Source of the DNA: Methylophaga sp. OBS1
GTDB lineage: Bacteria; Pseudomonadota; Gammaproteobacteria; Nitrosococcales; Methylophagaceae
Assembly (NCBI RefSeq): GCF_026319365.1
Contig: NZ_JAPDMS010000001.1
Span: 662,517-695,407, forward strand
Reading direction: 5' to 3'
DNA: 32,891 nucleotides
Part shown: in pieces, positions 1-8,682 of the stretch
How positions within the stretch are numbered: position 1 is the stretch's first letter
How the letters are laid out: every line of letters begins with the position of its first letter
The notes under the pieces: generated by a model
Told to the model about the DNA's origin: nothing
Database searches by the model: none
Seen by the model: the letters and a program-made list of their open reading frames with translations, nothing else
Made by a program: the position numbers and the translations under genes

Positions 1-1
1 G

Positions 2-64
2 ACAGCCACGATATCTTTCCTGCTTGTTGCCCTTGTCTGGGTGGGGGCCAGTTATTTTTATTGA
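2..64 (+). CDS. 3' end of a possible membrane protein gene (partial)
   Basis: An open frame enters from the left edge and ends in TGA at 62-64. Its 20 visible residues are almost all hydrophobic (core FLLVALVWVGA), as expected for a last transmembrane helix with a short tail. Only the tail is visible, so no family can be named and chance is possible. It would converge on recJ. The other two plus-strand frames in this stretch look less protein-like. Confidence 0.3.
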   Translation, partial: TATISFLLVALVWVGASYFY

Positions 65-80
65 AACAAGCATGTTTCAA
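61..80. repeat. 20-bp inverted repeat near convergent gene ends
   Basis: A perfect 8-bp stem (TTGAAACA paired with TGTTTCAA) with the loop AGCA lies between the possible gene end at 64 and the recJ stop at 141. It has no clear T-run on either side, although the minus-strand product is followed by an A/T-rich stretch. It may end or stabilise a transcript, but it is AT-rich and weak. Confidence 0.3.
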
Positions 81-140
81 TGAGAACACATTTACCCTTC
101 ATCCGGGTTTATACTAACTGACCTTTTCTCTTGCTGATTA

Positions 141-1877
141 TCAATCTGGCTGCAATAAATCATCCACCAGAAACTGCACCGATTTAGTCGCCCGAAATTC
201 GTTCACGGCCAGCCGGTAACGAATCAGGACTTGTGTGCCCCGCTCCAGCCAGTCGGGCTTGCCTTGCCTGAAGGCCATGGCGGTGATTTGCCGGTTATCG
301 GGCAGGCTTAAACTAAGACGTAAATGGTCCTGTTCCTGCCCCACCAGACGCCAGTCAGCGACTTCAAACAAACCATGGAAGCGGGGTTCTTCAAAACCCT
401 GCCCCCACGGGGCGGCGTTGGGTAATTGCTCAGCCAGAGTGAGATTGATTTCACCGTGATGCAGTTCACCATCGGAATGCAGGTGTTGCTGGTAAACCGC
501 CGGTTCGACCATTTCTGTGAGCACGGTTTCAAAGGCATGGGCAAAGGTTTGGAAATCATCCTGTTTCAGCGTTAACCCGGCTGCCATGGCATGGCCGCCA
601 AAGCGTTGCAGCATGTCCGGGTGACGGGTAGCGATACGGGCTAATACATCACGAATATGTACGCCGGCAATCGAGCGCGCTGAGCCTTTGATTTCACCTT
701 CATTACCCGGTGCGAAGGCAATCACCGGCCGGTGCAGTTTTTCCTTGATCCGTGAAGCCAGTAAACCAATCACGCCCTGATGCCATTCTGAGTCAAACAG
801 ACAAAAACCGGGGGCAGTGTTATCGGCGTCCAGTGACAGTTTTTCGAGCATGCTTAGCGCATCCTGCTGCATCTGCTGTTCGACACTGCGCCTGTCCTGG
901 TTTATCTGGTCCAGTTGTGCGGCTGCAGAAAGCGCCTGCTGCCAGTCATCAGAGAGCAGCAGGTTAATGCCCAGGCCCATATCATCCATCCGCCCCGCCG
1001 CATTGAGCCTGGGCGCGATGCTGAAGGCTAAATCCGGACTGGCCAACTTGACGGCCTCACGGCCGGCTACCTGAGCCAAAGCCAGGATACCGGCACAGGC
1101 ACGCCGCTGGCGCATCCGTTTCAGGCCCACATCCACTAAAGTCCGGTTAAGCTGATCCAGCGGCACCACATCGGCCACCGTGCCCAGCGCCACCAGATCC
1201 AGCCAGTCGCTGACATTGGGTTGTTTTATCCCCTGCTGTTCAAACCCGCTCTGCTCACGTAAAGCTTGTCTCAGCCCCAGCAGCAGATAAAAGCAGACGC
1301 CAACGCCGGCCAGGTTTTTCGAGGGAAAATTATCACCGGGCTGATTGGGATTAATAATGGCATCGGCTTGCGGCAGGGTTTCACCGGCCAGATGATGATC
1401 CGTGACCAATACCTTAATACCACGCGCCCGGGCGGCATCCACCCCCGCCACTGCGGCAATACCGTTATCAACCGTGAGCAATAAGTCCGGCTGGCTGTCA
1501 GTGGGGATTTCATCGAGCAGTTCTGGCGTCAGCCCGTAACCGTGAACAAAGCGGTTGGGGACAATAAAGTCGATATTTTTCAGTCCCATGGCTTTGAGCC
1601 CACGAATGGCCAGTGCACAACTGGTGGCACCATCGCTGTCAAAGTCGGCGACGACGGTGACTTTCCATTGCTGTTCTATCGCTTCAAGCAGCAAAGCTAC
1701 GGCCTGCTCCATACCCAGCATCTGCTCGGGCCGGGGCAAATCAGTCAATTCAAAAAACAGGTTTTCGGCCTTTTGTATACCTCTGGCGGCCAGCACCCGG
1801 CGCAGGCAGTCCGGCCAGTGCTCCGGCAGGTTCTCCCAGCCGCTACTATCGCGTTGTTTGATGTCGACCTGTTTCAT
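141..1877 (-). CDS. recJ: single-stranded-DNA-specific 5'-3' exonuclease RecJ
   Basis: RecJ degrades single-stranded DNA 5' to 3' in RecF-pathway recombination, base excision and mismatch repair. The DHH-family motifs are all present: DFDSDGAT (about residues 78-85), VDNGI, TDHH (about 159-162), and the DHHA1 motif GGHAMAAG (about 427-434). An in-frame ATG at 1925 would overlap the upstream gene by about 50 bases. I prefer the ATG at 1877, which forms an ATGA overlap with the upstream stop. It gives 578 residues starting MKQVDIKQR, close to the E. coli protein (577 residues, starting MKQ). Last gene of the minus-strand block that begins at 6164, so translation is probably coupled to the RpfE-like gene. 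Confidence 0.96.
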   Translation of the reverse strand: MKQVDIKQRDSSGWENLPEHWPDCLRRVLAARGIQKAENLFFELTDLPRPEQMLGMEQAVALLLEAIEQQWKVTVVADFDSDGATSCALAIRGLKAMGLKNIDFIVPNRFVHGYGLTPELLDEIPTDSQPDLLLTVDNGIAAVAGVDAARARGIKVLVTDHHLAGETLPQADAIINPNQPGDNFPSKNLAGVGVCFYLLLGLRQALREQSGFEQQGIKQPNVSDWLDLVALGTVADVVPLDQLNRTLVDVGLKRMRQRRACAGILALAQVAGREAVKLASPDLAFSIAPRLNAAGRMDDMGLGINLLLSDDWQQALSAAAQLDQINQDRRSVEQQMQQDALSMLEKLSLDADNTAPGFCLFDSEWHQGVIGLLASRIKEKLHRPVIAFAPGNEGEIKGSARSIAGVHIRDVLARIATRHPDMLQRFGGHAMAAGLTLKQDDFQTFAHAFETVLTEMVEPAVYQQHLHSDGELHHGEINLTLAEQLPNAAPWGQGFEEPRFHGLFEVADWRLVGQEQDHLRLSLSLPDNRQITAMAFRQGKPDWLERGTQVLIRYRLAVNEFRATKSVQFLVDDLLQPD

Positions 1878-2800
1878 TTCCACACTTGCCAGCTTTTCAT
1901 TGGTGTCAACCGGTAACGGCCCCACTCCGGTATGATGATATCCAGCTCTTTAAGCTGGCCGCGACGAAGTGCCTGAAAGGCTGGTACAAGCCAGTTATCA
2001 AGCAAATCATCCAGTTGCTGCTGCCAGTCCTGCTCGATTTCAAACTTGATCATATGAAGTGCCTGTTTGCCTGCCATCTCTTGATAGGCTGACACCACAG
2101 CGTGAAAAACCGAGTGACTCTCTTTGGCCAGTTTCGCCAGCACCTTGTCATCACCGGATACATGCGGCCATGATTGTAGCGTCGGCAAGCTGCCCTGCCC
2201 CCAGAACCAGAGACTATTGATGGGTACTTTGCCAGCCTGTTCGCGGGCCAGATTTTCCTGACAATCAAACAGCAGCATCTGGATTTCATTCCACAGTCTT
2301 ATCCAGTCGCTTGCCTGTAAACCTTGTGGCAGCTTATCACTCACAGGCAGACCATTAAGGCCTTCTTTGGGCGTAAAGTCCACCTCGGGCAAGCTGTGCA
2401 GTTCCAGTAACCACTCCTCGGCACTGATCACGTTAAGGTGGCCCTGGTACGCATCCAGCAAAGGCTGAATACGGCAGGCGAATGCATGCGCTTCTTCAAG
2501 CGTGATATCCAGATCACGATAAAACAGCAGCAATTGATCCCGATCCGGGTGCAGGTAACAGGGATCAGCACAGAGTGAATTGACGCTGCCCCCGCGCAGC
2601 TGCGCTACCGGCAAACCGGCCGCTTGATTAGATTCGGAAAATAAAGCCAGTAAATGCAGATAATAAGCGCGACTATCGGGCTGAAAACGGGCTTTATTAA
2701 GTATTTTGTGCAGTGCGTCAGGCCATAAGGCCCGATTCAGTTCATTGGCAAATACAGCGGCAGCATCAGGCAGAATCAGGCTGAGATGGCTTTTAGCCAT
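1874..2800 (-). CDS. RpfE-like conserved protein of unknown function
   Basis: A 308-residue protein without signal peptide or membrane helices, rich in Leu and Trp. It resembles the family annotated as RpfE-type regulatory protein (COG4255), sometimes mislabelled phosphoglycerate mutase, which lies next to recJ in Xanthomonas and other gammaproteobacteria. The visible internal pattern is LRGGSVNSLCADPCYLHPDR near residues 68-87 and a Trp-rich stretch (NSLWFWGQG) near 198-206. No catalytic motif is evident. The start overlaps the end of hda (ATGGCTAA) and the stop overlaps the recJ start (ATGA), so the three are probably translated together. The biochemical role is unknown; the link to recJ and hda is positional only. 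The family assignment is from memory of sequence and context. Confidence 0.75.
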   Translation of the reverse strand: MAKSHLSLILPDAAAVFANELNRALWPDALHKILNKARFQPDSRAYYLHLLALFSESNQAAGLPVAQLRGGSVNSLCADPCYLHPDRDQLLLFYRDLDITLEEAHAFACRIQPLLDAYQGHLNVISAEEWLLELHSLPEVDFTPKEGLNGLPVSDKLPQGLQASDWIRLWNEIQMLLFDCQENLAREQAGKVPINSLWFWGQGSLPTLQSWPHVSGDDKVLAKLAKESHSVFHAVVSAYQEMAGKQALHMIKFEIEQDWQQQLDDLLDNWLVPAFQALRRGQLKELDIIIPEWGRYRLTPMKSWQVWK

Positions 2801-3497
2801 TGCCCAGCACCTGCCTTACAAAAGGAATAGTCAAACGACGCTTGGCCTGCAGTGAGGCTTTATCGAGCTGCTGCAATACCGTCATCAGTGCCGGCATATC
2901 ACGGCCATAATGGCGAAGCAGATATTGCGCGACCTCGTCACTCATGCTCAGCCCGCGCGACTGCGCCTGCAATATCAAAGCCTGCTGCTTTTGTTCATCA
3001 CTCATGCTGGTGAGCTGATACACTAGACCGGTGGCTAGTCTTGAACGTAAATCAGGCAGTTCAATTCGGGTGTTGGCCGGATTATTTTCAGTGGCCACCA
3101 GTAAATGACCTTTGGCATCGTGCAGCCGGTTAAAGCAGTGGAATAAAGCCACTTCCCACTCCCGGTTTCCGGCAATCGCTTCCAGATCATCCAGACAGAG
3201 CAAGTCAGCCTGTTCCAGGGATTCCAGCACCCCAGGCTGAGCAGTTTGAGTCAACTCAGCCAGTGACAAGTAGATCACACGGTAGCCCAATTGCTGAACG
3301 CGCTCAGCACAAGCAATCAACAAGTGGGTCTTACCGGTGCCACCCTCGCCACAGAGATAGAGAAAATCAAGACTGTCGAGATCACAAAACGCCTTGAGCG
3401 CCTGCTCGGTTTCGGGTTTGGCGAACAGAAAGTTATCCAGGCGATAAATTTCCTGTGGCGTCAGGCGCAGCGTTAACTGAGTTTGGGCGACCGTCAT
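2793..3497 (-). CDS. hda: DnaA regulatory inactivator Hda
   Basis: Hda is a short AAA+ protein that, bound to the replisome's sliding clamp, triggers ATP hydrolysis by DnaA and so prevents re-initiation. The 234-residue length fits. The N-terminal QLTLRL (residues 7-12) matches a clamp-binding motif. The Walker A box is GEGGTGKT (50-57), with Walker B-like LLCLDDL (99-105), followed by an arginine-rich segment (LPDLRSRL) and the DnaA-type lid (GRDMPALMTVL). E. coli Hda has a divergent P-loop (GREGAGRS); here it is canonical. DnaA itself is excluded because there is no DNA-binding domain IV. The gene sits 14 bases after the permease gene and overlaps the RpfE-like gene. Confidence 0.93.
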   Translation of the reverse strand: MTVAQTQLTLRLTPQEIYRLDNFLFAKPETEQALKAFCDLDSLDFLYLCGEGGTGKTHLLIACAERVQQLGYRVIYLSLAELTQTAQPGVLESLEQADLLCLDDLEAIAGNREWEVALFHCFNRLHDAKGHLLVATENNPANTRIELPDLRSRLATGLVYQLTSMSDEQKQQALILQAQSRGLSMSDEVAQYLLRHYGRDMPALMTVLQQLDKASLQAKRRLTIPFVRQVLGNG

Positions 3498-3511
3498 GAT
3501 AATCAGAAAAA

Positions 3512-4558
3512 TCAGGAATAAAGGTGGCTGCTGACGTAGCGCTGATGCGCATGACGCAGGAGCACCATGACTACCGCGGCCACCGGTAACGCCAGCAAAA
3601 CACCGGTAAAGCCAAATAACTTACCGCCGGCCAATACCGCAAAGATGACCGCGACCGGATGCAGACCGATACGTTCGCCGACAAAATGCGGGGTCAAGAG
3701 CATGCCTTCTATTGATTGAGCAACAGTGAACACAATCACCACATAAAACACCGGTAACCACTCGCCGAATTGGAAAAAGGCCGCCAGGCCCGCCAGCGCG
3801 ATACCGACAATCAAACCAAGGTATGGGACAAAGCTGACCAGTCCAGCAATCACGCCCAGCAACAGTGCCAGTTCCAGACCAATAAGACTCAGGCCAACGG
3901 TGTAAATAATCGCCAGTGCCAGCATCACCATCAACTGCCCTCGGATAAAGCCTGCCAGCATGTCATCACATTCCAGTGACATTTCGATGAATTTACCCGA
4001 TATTCGACGGGGTAACAGCTCACGAAAACGCGCTACGAGCACATCCCAGTCACGTAACAAATAAAACGTCAGCACCGGGATCAACACCAGGTTCCCGACC
4101 CATTGCAGCAGTGCCATGCCGGACTGGGTGACATAACTGAACACACCACCGGCAACATTGCCCATCTCAGACCAGTAGTTGTTGAGTGCCTGTTTCAGCG
4201 TTTGCAGATTAAACACATCGCTGGGCAGTCCCGCACCGATAAGCAACGGCTCCAGCGCTTTTTGTGCCATGTTGAGATAACCCGGCAAATTGGTAAACAG
4301 CTTGGTCACCTGACCACTGAGCATCGGCAACAGCACCAGCAACAGGATAATCATGGCGATAAACAGCACAGCAAACACGACAGTCACGGCAACGGTGCGT
4401 GACAGTTTCCAGTTTTCCAGTCTATCGACCAGCGGATCACCAAGATAAGCCAGCAGAGCGGCAATAAAAAATGGCATCAGCACCGGCGATAGCTGGAACA
4501 GCAACCAGCCGCCCGCAATCAGACTGACCAGTAAAATCAGTTTATTGGTGTCACTCAT
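3512..4558 (-). CDS. AI-2E family (PerM-type) permease
   Basis: A 348-residue polytopic inner-membrane protein of the AI-2E/PerM transporter family (formerly UPF0118). Hydrophobic segments occur near the N-terminus (LILLVSLIAGGWLLF), then in a pair before the soluble loop, and in a cluster in the C-terminal half ending GVLLALPVAAVVMVLL. The N-terminal pattern PFFIAALLAYLGDPLVDRLE is typical. Substrates of most members are not known; AI-2 export is established for few. In-frame ATGs at 4597 and 4582 exist, but the ATG at 4558 makes an ATGA overlap with the preceding gene and leaves the usual short N-terminus (MSDTNKL). The ATG at 4582 has a somewhat better upstream purine run, so the start is not certain. 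Gene order DUF2066-CDP transferase-PerM-hda is shared with other gammaproteobacteria. Confidence 0.88.
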   Translation of the reverse strand: MSDTNKLILLVSLIAGGWLLFQLSPVLMPFFIAALLAYLGDPLVDRLENWKLSRTVAVTVVFAVLFIAMIILLLVLLPMLSGQVTKLFTNLPGYLNMAQKALEPLLIGAGLPSDVFNLQTLKQALNNYWSEMGNVAGGVFSYVTQSGMALLQWVGNLVLIPVLTFYLLRDWDVLVARFRELLPRRISGKFIEMSLECDDMLAGFIRGQLMVMLALAIIYTVGLSLIGLELALLLGVIAGLVSFVPYLGLIVGIALAGLAAFFQFGEWLPVFYVVIVFTVAQSIEGMLLTPHFVGERIGLHPVAVIFAVLAGGKLFGFTGVLLALPVAAVVMVLLRHAHQRYVSSHLYS

Positions 4559-5112
4559 CGTTTTTGTTTGATCTGCCGCCATGCTCTTGTTCCCCATACC
4601 AGAACATATTCCGTGCCGCTGTTAATGACACTGGCAACAACCAGCCAGATGCCAATCGTGACAACCTTGTCCAGACCCGGCAGCCACGGTTGCTGGATCA
4701 TCACCAGCAGGACCAGTGCTATCTGCAATGTGGTATTAATTTTACTGCTCCACAACGGGCTGAGATCGAATTGTCCGAGATAGTAATGATAAGCAAGCCC
4801 ACCGCTGATTATGATGACATCGCGGGCCAGCACCAGCCAGAGCAACCACACTGGCAGTAGTCCCAGCCAGGTTAATGTCGCAAAGCTGGCGACCAGCAGG
4901 AGTTTGTCGGCAATCGGATCCAGAATCGAACCCAGCCGGGATTCCCAGTGAAAATGCTTGGCCAGAAAGCCATCCAGCCCGTCGGAAATCCCCGCCACGG
5001 CGAACAACAGCAGGGCTAACAGGAACTGCTCTGATGCCAGTGCCCACACGACGGGCGCAACCAGCAGAATGCGAAGCATGGAAATCAGATTGGGAATATC
5101 TTTCAGACTCAA
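4555..5112 (-). CDS. CDP-alcohol phosphatidyltransferase (PgsA-like)
   Basis: An integral membrane enzyme that transfers a phosphatidyl group from CDP-diacylglycerol to an alcohol, as in phospholipid synthesis. The family signature D-G-x2-D-G-x2-A-(R/K)-x8-G-x3-D-x3-D is complete at residues 44-69 (DGLDGFLAK then GSILDPIAD), with Lys in place of the usual Arg. About five to six helices are seen in 185 residues. The start is TTG at 5112, which forms a TTGA overlap with the previous stop. An in-frame TAA lies just upstream and the conserved IPNLIS begins at residue 6, so no ATG could include it. It is probably a second PgsA-like enzyme; glycerol phosphate as acceptor is not proven. Confidence 0.88.
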   Translation of the reverse strand: MSLKDIPNLISMLRILLVAPVVWALASEQFLLALLLFAVAGISDGLDGFLAKHFHWESRLGSILDPIADKLLLVASFATLTWLGLLPVWLLWLVLARDVIIISGGLAYHYYLGQFDLSPLWSSKINTTLQIALVLLVMIQQPWLPGLDKVVTIGIWLVVASVINSGTEYVLVWGTRAWRQIKQKR

Positions 5113-6164
5113 GGTGTTAACCGATAAAGTTTGGCATCGTTGCTGTTAGATTGCGGTTCTTCGACTAATAAACTGCCAACACTGAGCGTTCTTTGCAACA
5201 CTTCCAGACTGCCCCTGAAGGCGATATCCAGGTCCAGTTGCTGGGCACCCAGATTAATAACACGGATATCGCTGATCAGTTCAAGCTGTTCCAGATAGGT
5301 CATCAGGCGTGTGAAATCAGCGTAACTCAGCACGTCTTTTATTTGCAGGGTCAGTCTCTGAGCTTCACCGCCGTTATCCACGCGTTGCCCGTATTGCAGC
5401 GCCAGTTTATCAGCCAGATGGCCAACCCCGGCAGCAAATGCCTCCTGCACGTCCCCCTGCGACTGCCAGGTGTCATTCAGGCCAGCGCCGTTAGCAGACC
5501 ATGACACCTGAGCCTCATCATCATTCAATTTCACCACTGCAGTCATCACAATGTCGGCACCGTATCGATCAGAGGCACTGTCAATCGCAGCCTGATTACT
5601 TTGTTTGAGATCGCTTATCGTCAGCGCGCGCTGATCCTGCAAATCCATCAATGGCATCAGGATGGGCAAACCACGCTGATCGGCGGCCTGACTCAATGGA
5701 CGAAATACGACCATGGGCGCCGTTTCCAGTCCCAGAATGCTGGATTCACCGCTGGCCTCAATGACAGCCCAGATTAAAATATCAGGCCGGTTACTGCCCC
5801 AGATGGGCAGCTCAAGCGCTGTTAAAGCCCGATTCACTGCAGCGGGGTCAAATCGTAACGTGAGGGAAAGTTGATCGGGCTGGGTTAAATCTGCCGCCGC
5901 AATATTGGTGCGGCGGTATTCATATTGCTGCATGTACTGTTCTGCTTCAGAGAGAACCGGCGCCAGCGCTGCAGTTTCCAGCAGGGCTTTATTACCCACC
6001 ACTTTGAGCATCACCTGTTGCAGTAGCTGGGGCATCAATGCTGCCCTTTCCTGCGCATCGCGGGAACTGACCGGCGATGAAGCCTGGTAAAGATTATCCA
6101 CCTCGGCGGCATGGCTGCCACAGGTCAGACTGAGTAAAATTAGGGTAATAAATAGTCGATGCAT
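5109..6164 (-). CDS. DUF2066 exported protein
   Basis: A 351-residue protein with a clear Sec signal peptide (MHRLFITLILLSLTCGSHA, cleavage after residue 19), so it acts in the periplasm or envelope. The mature N-terminal region, with an LLQQVMLKVVGNKALL pattern around residues 47-62, matches the DUF2066 family found opposite purM in many gammaproteobacteria. No catalytic motif is recognised and the function is unknown. It is the first gene of the six-gene minus-strand block and shares the 107-base region 6165-6271 with purM, so the two are expressed divergently. Confidence 0.85.
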   Translation of the reverse strand: MHRLFITLILLSLTCGSHAAEVDNLYQASSPVSSRDAQERAALMPQLLQQVMLKVVGNKALLETAALAPVLSEAEQYMQQYEYRRTNIAAADLTQPDQLSLTLRFDPAAVNRALTALELPIWGSNRPDILIWAVIEASGESSILGLETAPMVVFRPLSQAADQRGLPILMPLMDLQDQRALTISDLKQSNQAAIDSASDRYGADIVMTAVVKLNDDEAQVSWSANGAGLNDTWQSQGDVQEAFAAGVGHLADKLALQYGQRVDNGGEAQRLTLQIKDVLSYADFTRLMTYLEQLELISDIRVINLGAQQLDLDIAFRGSLEVLQRTLSVGSLLVEEPQSNSNDAKLYRLTP

Positions 6165-6271
6165 TGTGGTATTCTAACACGCTGTTTTCAACGTGTGACG
6201 ACCTATCAACCGGTCCGTCAGGATCGAACTTTTAAGCGTCAACAATCCATATTTATTTTCAGGAACAAACC
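6165..6271. promoter_or_regulatory. divergent promoter region, DUF2066 gene / purM
   Basis: This 107-base space must hold the start signals of both flanking operons. A small inverted repeat, ACACG at 6177-6181 and CGTGT at 6192-6196, has arms one helical turn apart and could be an operator half-site pair. purM has a Shine-Dalgarno AGGAA just before its ATG. I see no convincing -35/-10 pair and no PurR-box-like palindrome. The position is certain; the elements are not. Confidence 0.4.
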
Positions 6272-7327
6272 ATGACCGATCGCGCGGATTCTTCTCGCAC
6301 TTCTCTCAGTTACCGTGATGCCGGTGTCGATATCGAAGCCGGTAATGCACTGGTAGATCGCATCAAGCCCCATGCTGCCAAAACCCGCCGTCCGGGCGTT
6401 ATGGCAGGACTGGGTGGTTTCGGCAGTCTGTTTGAATTGCCTCTGGACCGCTACAAGCAGCCAGTACTGGTCTCCGGCACCGACGGTGTCGGTACTAAGC
6501 TGCGTCTTGCTATCGAATCCGGTATTCACAATACCATCGGTATCGATCTGGTGGCCATGTGTGCCAACGACATCGCCGTACTGGGTGCCGAACCCCTGTT
6601 CTTCCTGGACTACTATGCCACCGGCAAGCTCGATGTTGATGTTGCTGAATCTGTGGTGTCGGGTATTGCCGAAGGCTGCCTGCAGGCCGGCGCCGCCCTG
6701 GTCGGTGGTGAAACGGCAGAAATGCCCAGCATGTATGAAGACGGTGACTACGATCTGGCCGGTTTCTGTGTCGGTGTCGTGGAAAAAGACAACGTCATTG
6801 ATGGCAGCAAAGTGGCTGCAGGCGACAAACTCATCGGCCTCGCCTCCTCAGGTCCTCACTCCAATGGTTACTCGCTGATTCGCAAGATCCTGGAACGCAG
6901 TGGTCAAGCCCTGGATGACGAGTTTGATGGCGGCACGCTCGGCGAAAAACTGCTGGCACCCACCCGGATCTACGTCAAGTCTTTACTTGAACTCAATAAC
7001 AAAATCAGCATACATGCCCTCTCCCACATTACGGGCGGCGGGCTGCTGGAAAATATTCCCCGCGTATTGCCGGCGGACAAAAAAGCCGTGATTGCCGCCG
7101 ACAGCTGGCAGCGACCCGCGGTGTTTGACTGGCTCCAGCAACAGGGTAATGTCGAAGACAGTGAAATGTACCGAACTTTCAATAACGGTATCGGCATGGT
7201 CGTTGTCGTCTCGGCTGAACAGGCAGACACGGCCCTCAGCCTGCTGCATGGTCTCGGTGAGGAAGCGAGCCTGATTGGTCAGATTGAGGATCGCAGCACC
7301 GATGAAGATAGCGTGGTCATCGATTAA
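6272..7327 (+). CDS. purM: phosphoribosylformylglycinamidine cyclo-ligase (AIR synthetase)
   Basis: PurM closes the imidazole ring of AIR using ATP, the fifth step of purine synthesis, in the cytoplasm. At 351 residues it is about the size of E. coli PurM (345). Visible signatures are the glycine-rich [11 protein letters not shown] near residues 46-56, [10 protein letters not shown] (68-77), the conserved GGETAEMP loop (about 144-151) and [12 protein letters not shown] Shine-Dalgarno AGGAA precedes the ATG. purN starts on the base after its TAA, so both are surely co-transcribed. Two further genes (DUF3108 and a Nudix hydrolase) follow in the same operon. Confidence 0.97.
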   Translation: MTDRADSSRTSLSYRDAGVDIEAGNALVDRIKPHAAKTRRPGVMAGLGGFGSLFELPLDRYKQPVLVSGTDGVGTKLRLAIESGIHNTIGIDLVAMCANDIAVLGAEPLFFLDYYATGKLDVDVAESVVSGIAEGCLQAGAALVGGETAEMPSMYEDGDYDLAGFCVGVVEKDNVIDGSKVAAGDKLIGLASSGPHSNGYSLIRKILERSGQALDDEFDGGTLGEKLLAPTRIYVKSLLELNNKISIHALSHITGGGLLENIPRVLPADKKAVIAADSWQRPAVFDWLQQQGNVEDSEMYRTFNNGIGMVVVVSAEQADTALSLLHGLGEEASLIGQIEDRSTDEDSVVID

Positions 7328-7921
7328 ATGAATGATTCACGTCGCTCAGCCCGGCTGGTGATTCTGATTTCCGGCCGTGGCAGTAATATGCGCTCAATTG
7401 TCGAAGCCGCGCAGCAAGGTCAGCTGGCTGTCGATATCGCCGCCGTTATCAGTAACCGTCCGGGGGCTGCCGGTCTGGAATTTGCTCAACAGGCCGGTAT
7501 CGACACGCAGGTCATTGATCACAAGCAGTTCGCCAGCCGCGAGGTATTTGATACCGCCATGGCAGAAGCCATTGATGTTTATCAGCCTGACTATGTCATT
7601 CTGGCCGGTTTCATGCGTATTCTGACCGCGGACTTCGTTGCGCATTATGCCGGTCGGCTGATTAACATCCACCCGTCTCTGCTGCCCAAGTTCAAGGGAC
7701 TGCACACGCACGAACGCGCCATCGAAGCGGGTGAGAGTGAGCATGGCGCCAGTGTGCATTTTGTCACAGCAGAACTGGATGATGGTCCGGTAATATTACA
7801 AGCCAAAGTCCCGGTATTGCCGGGGGATGATGCCGACACCCTGGCAGCAAGAGTCCTGGAGCAGGAACATCTGCTCTATCCGGCTGCCATACAGAAGCTG
7901 GTCTCGCAACAAACGGAATAA
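7328..7921 (+). CDS. purN: phosphoribosylglycinamide formyltransferase
   Basis: PurN formylates GAR with 10-formyl-tetrahydrofolate, the third step of purine synthesis. The substrate loop SGRGSNMRSI (residues 15-24) and the catalytic triad Asn113, His115 (in NIHPSLLPKFKG) and Asp151 (in ELDDGPV) are visible, equivalent to Asn106/His108/Asp144 of E. coli. At 197 residues the length is close to E. coli (212). The ATG abuts the purM stop (TAAATG), so translation is coupled. Confidence 0.97.
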   Translation: MNDSRRSARLVILISGRGSNMRSIVEAAQQGQLAVDIAAVISNRPGAAGLEFAQQAGIDTQVIDHKQFASREVFDTAMAEAIDVYQPDYVILAGFMRILTADFVAHYAGRLINIHPSLLPKFKGLHTHERAIEAGESEHGASVHFVTAELDDGPVILQAKVPVLPGDDADTLAARVLEQEHLLYPAAIQKLVSQQTE

Positions 7922-7923
7922 TT

Positions 7924-8682
7924 ATGCTCAGAATGTTCAGCTATGTCCTGCTTTTTTGCCTCAGCAATCTTGCTGTGGCCGAGGATATTCCTGACTTTTC
8001 CGCTAACTACCTGGTTAAGCTCAACGGCATTCAGGCCGGTGAACTCAAGCGCACGCTCGAGACTCAGGACAACGGTTTACGCAAATTCAATTCCGTGTCC
8101 CAGGCCAAAGGCGTATTTTCATTCTTCAAGCCCGATGTCATAGAAGAAACCAGCGTCTGGAAACTGGTTGACGGCCGCGTAGCACCTCAGCGCTACCGTT
8201 ATCAACGCACCGGCGGTAAGAAAGACAAGTTTTTACAGATGCAATTTAACTGGCTAGATAACAAAGTCAGCATCGACGACCGTGAGCACCCCTGGCAACT
8301 GGATATTGAGACCGGCGTACTGGATAAACTGGTTTATCAAATCAGTCTGATGCGCGACCTGAGCCAGGGTATCGAACAGGTCGACTACCGCATTGCCGAC
8401 GGCGGACACCTCAAGACCTATGAAATCAAAGTGCTGGGAAAAGAGACCATCACCACACCCATGGGTCAGATTGAAACCATCAGACTGACCCGTCACCGGG
8501 AAAAACCCAGCGACAGGGAAACCACGCTGTGGTGCGCTCCGGCACTCAATTATCTGCCGGTCAAACTGGAGCATGTCGAGGATGATGCTGTCTTCACTGC
8601 GCTACTGCGTCGCCTGCAGGGAATAGATAGCAAACAGGCCTTCACCCCCATGCAATCAGCTAAAGCCATCAACCCATCATGA
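7924..8682 (+). CDS. DUF3108 exported protein
   Basis: A 252-residue protein with a signal peptide (cleavage likely after NLAVA, residue 19). The mature part is rich in beta-strand-like alternation and contains the family pattern FSANYLVKLNGIQAGELKR near residues 26-44 and an ETIRLTRHREK stretch near 180-190. It fits DUF3108, a family of periplasmic proteins found after purN in many gammaproteobacteria. The function is not established. It begins two bases after purN and its stop overlaps the start of the Nudix gene (ATGA). Confidence 0.85.
   Translation: MLRMFSYVLLFCLSNLAVAEDIPDFSANYLVKLNGIQAGELKRTLETQDNGLRKFNSVSQAKGVFSFFKPDVIEETSVWKLVDGRVAPQRYRYQRTGGKKDKFLQMQFNWLDNKVSIDDREHPWQLDIETGVLDKLVYQISLMRDLSQGIEQVDYRIADGGHLKTYEIKVLGKETITTPMGQIETIRLTRHREKPSDRETTLWCAPALNYLPVKLEHVEDDAVFTALLRRLQGIDSKQAFTPMQSAKAINPS

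Noticed and set aside
6165..6271. PurR-type operator upstream of purM
   Set aside because: No 16-base palindrome with a central CG of the PurR kind is present; only a weak five-base inverted repeat is seen.
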